Shown in pieces: positions 63,611-64,000 of a stretch of 64,000 bases of DNA. The stretch's first letter is position 1. The number at the start of each line of letters is the position of its first letter. Where the stretch lies: NCBI GenBank assembly GCA_937927685.1, contig CALBSC010000098.1, positions 1-64,000 of the forward strand, given 5' to 3'. The DNA comes from an uncultured Burkholderiales bacterium. Lineage in GTDB: Bacteria > Pseudomonadota > Gammaproteobacteria > Burkholderiales > Burkholderiaceae_C. The notes beneath the pieces were generated by a model that saw only the letters and a program-made list of their open reading frames with translations, was not told where the DNA came from and ran no database searches. Both the position numbers and the translations under genes were made by a program.

Positions 63611-63815
63611 CTGAAGGGGAGTAGCTCCCGCGCTGGCTGGGTCAGATACGACTTGAACAAGTCTTCAGCCAGCGCGTCAACAGATCGTCATGACGAAGTT
63701 CAACTTCCGGTCTGTTGGGTACCACAACCATCACTCCACGCTGAGCAAGACCTTCATTGAGTTGCCTGATTCAGGCACATGAGGGCGCTTTGTGTGGTCT
63801 GACCCATGGTCGCGA
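63611..63815 (+). promoter_or_regulatory. yybP-ykoY (Mn2+) riboswitch leader of terC
   Basis: The conserved opening GGGGAGTAGC (63616-63625) is followed by a perfect 9-bp stem, GCGCTGGCT/AGCCAGCGC (63630-63638 with 63667-63675). Then come GTCAACA (63676-63682) and the later conserved GCAAGACC (63745-63752). This order and spacing is that of yybP-ykoY manganese riboswitches, which turn on Mn exporters, and a TerC-family gene follows. The exact 3' boundary is approximate. The rest of the interval 63513-63876 holds nothing else recognisable. Confidence 0.85.
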
Positions 63816-63876
63816 CAGCGAAGGCGTATCGCGTGTGTCCGAACCAGGTTGAGACCGAAGTCAACCAGGAGTTCGT

Positions 63877-64000
63877 ATGGAACTATTTTCTACCCCGTGG
63901 TGGTCAGCCTTGCTGGCGATCATTCTTATCGATCTGGTTCTGGCCGGTGACAACGCCATTGTGATTGCGTTGGCGGCCAGAAATCTGCCTCCCCATCTCC
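63877..64000 (+). CDS. TerC-family membrane protein, 3'-truncated by the window edge
   Basis: The first 41 residues are visible: MELFSTPWWSALLAIILIDL, then VLAGDNAIVIALAARNLP, the conserved DNA-A-V/I-like acidic motif of TerC/Alx proteins. AGGAG lies 5 bases before the ATG. TerC-family members behind yybP-ykoY leaders act in Mn2+ efflux, protecting exported enzymes. The rest of the gene is outside the window. Confidence 0.85.
   Translation, partial: MELFSTPWWSALLAIILIDLVLAGDNAIVIALAARNLPPHL

Overview
The window looks like a chromosomal segment of a motile, Gram-negative betaproteobacterium, most probably Burkholderiales and Comamonadaceae-like. The evidence is the generally high G+C, a Bug/TctC-type periplasmic binding protein, a ZnuD-type receptor, the fkpB-ispH pair and many overlapping start/stop codons. 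No species is claimed.

Region by region. 1-6679 is the 3' part of a giant gene made almost only of 8-residue units grouped into 64-residue super-repeats. 6680-11250 is AT-rich: a decayed IS3-type transposase followed by a surface-glycan set (family-4 glycosyltransferase, methyltransferase, a gene fragment and a heptosyltransferase-like protein). 11251-18456 is a flagellin module: a TPR/GT41 O-GlcNAc-transferase-like protein, a small TPR-like protein, a 1262-residue giant flagellin and a four-cysteine protein. 18602-32106 is the flagellar basal-body and export block: a FleQ-like sigma-54 activator, fliE-F-G-H, a free-standing copy of the FliF C-terminal tail, fliI-J, then fliO-P-Q-R and flhB. 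fliK, fliL, fliM and fliN are not in the block; two opposite-strand genes sit where they would be expected. 32103-36487 is an accessory cluster: a SPOR-domain membrane protein coupled to flhB, an opposite-strand dioxygenase, a 12-residue-repeat protein and a membrane coiled-coil protein.

36523-64000 is mostly housekeeping and ion homeostasis: a GltB-like FMN protein, universal stress protein, Bug protein, Hsp15, ABC permease, truncated globin, Smr, RadC, fkpB-ispH, serS with tRNA-Ser(CGA), a ZnuD-like receptor with a small partner, NhaD behind a structured leader, an SRAP-Cho-phosphatase group, SbtA with a divergent LysR regulator, a czcCBA-like efflux operon, an NhaR-like regulator, and a partial terC behind a yybP-ykoY manganese riboswitch.

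How it works together. Four sigma-54 (-24/-12) promoters with exact 10-nt spacing drive the glycosyltransferase, the small TPR-like gene, the flagellin and the FleQ-like activator. Flagellin synthesis and its probable O-glycosylation are therefore wired to the same activator class, which differs from the FlhDC/sigma-28 scheme usual in Burkholderiales. The best candidates for undescribed biology are the stand-alone FliF tail paralogue between fliH and fliI, and the flhB-linked SPOR / 12-residue-repeat / coiled-coil cluster. All calls come from reading the sequence; no database search was run.
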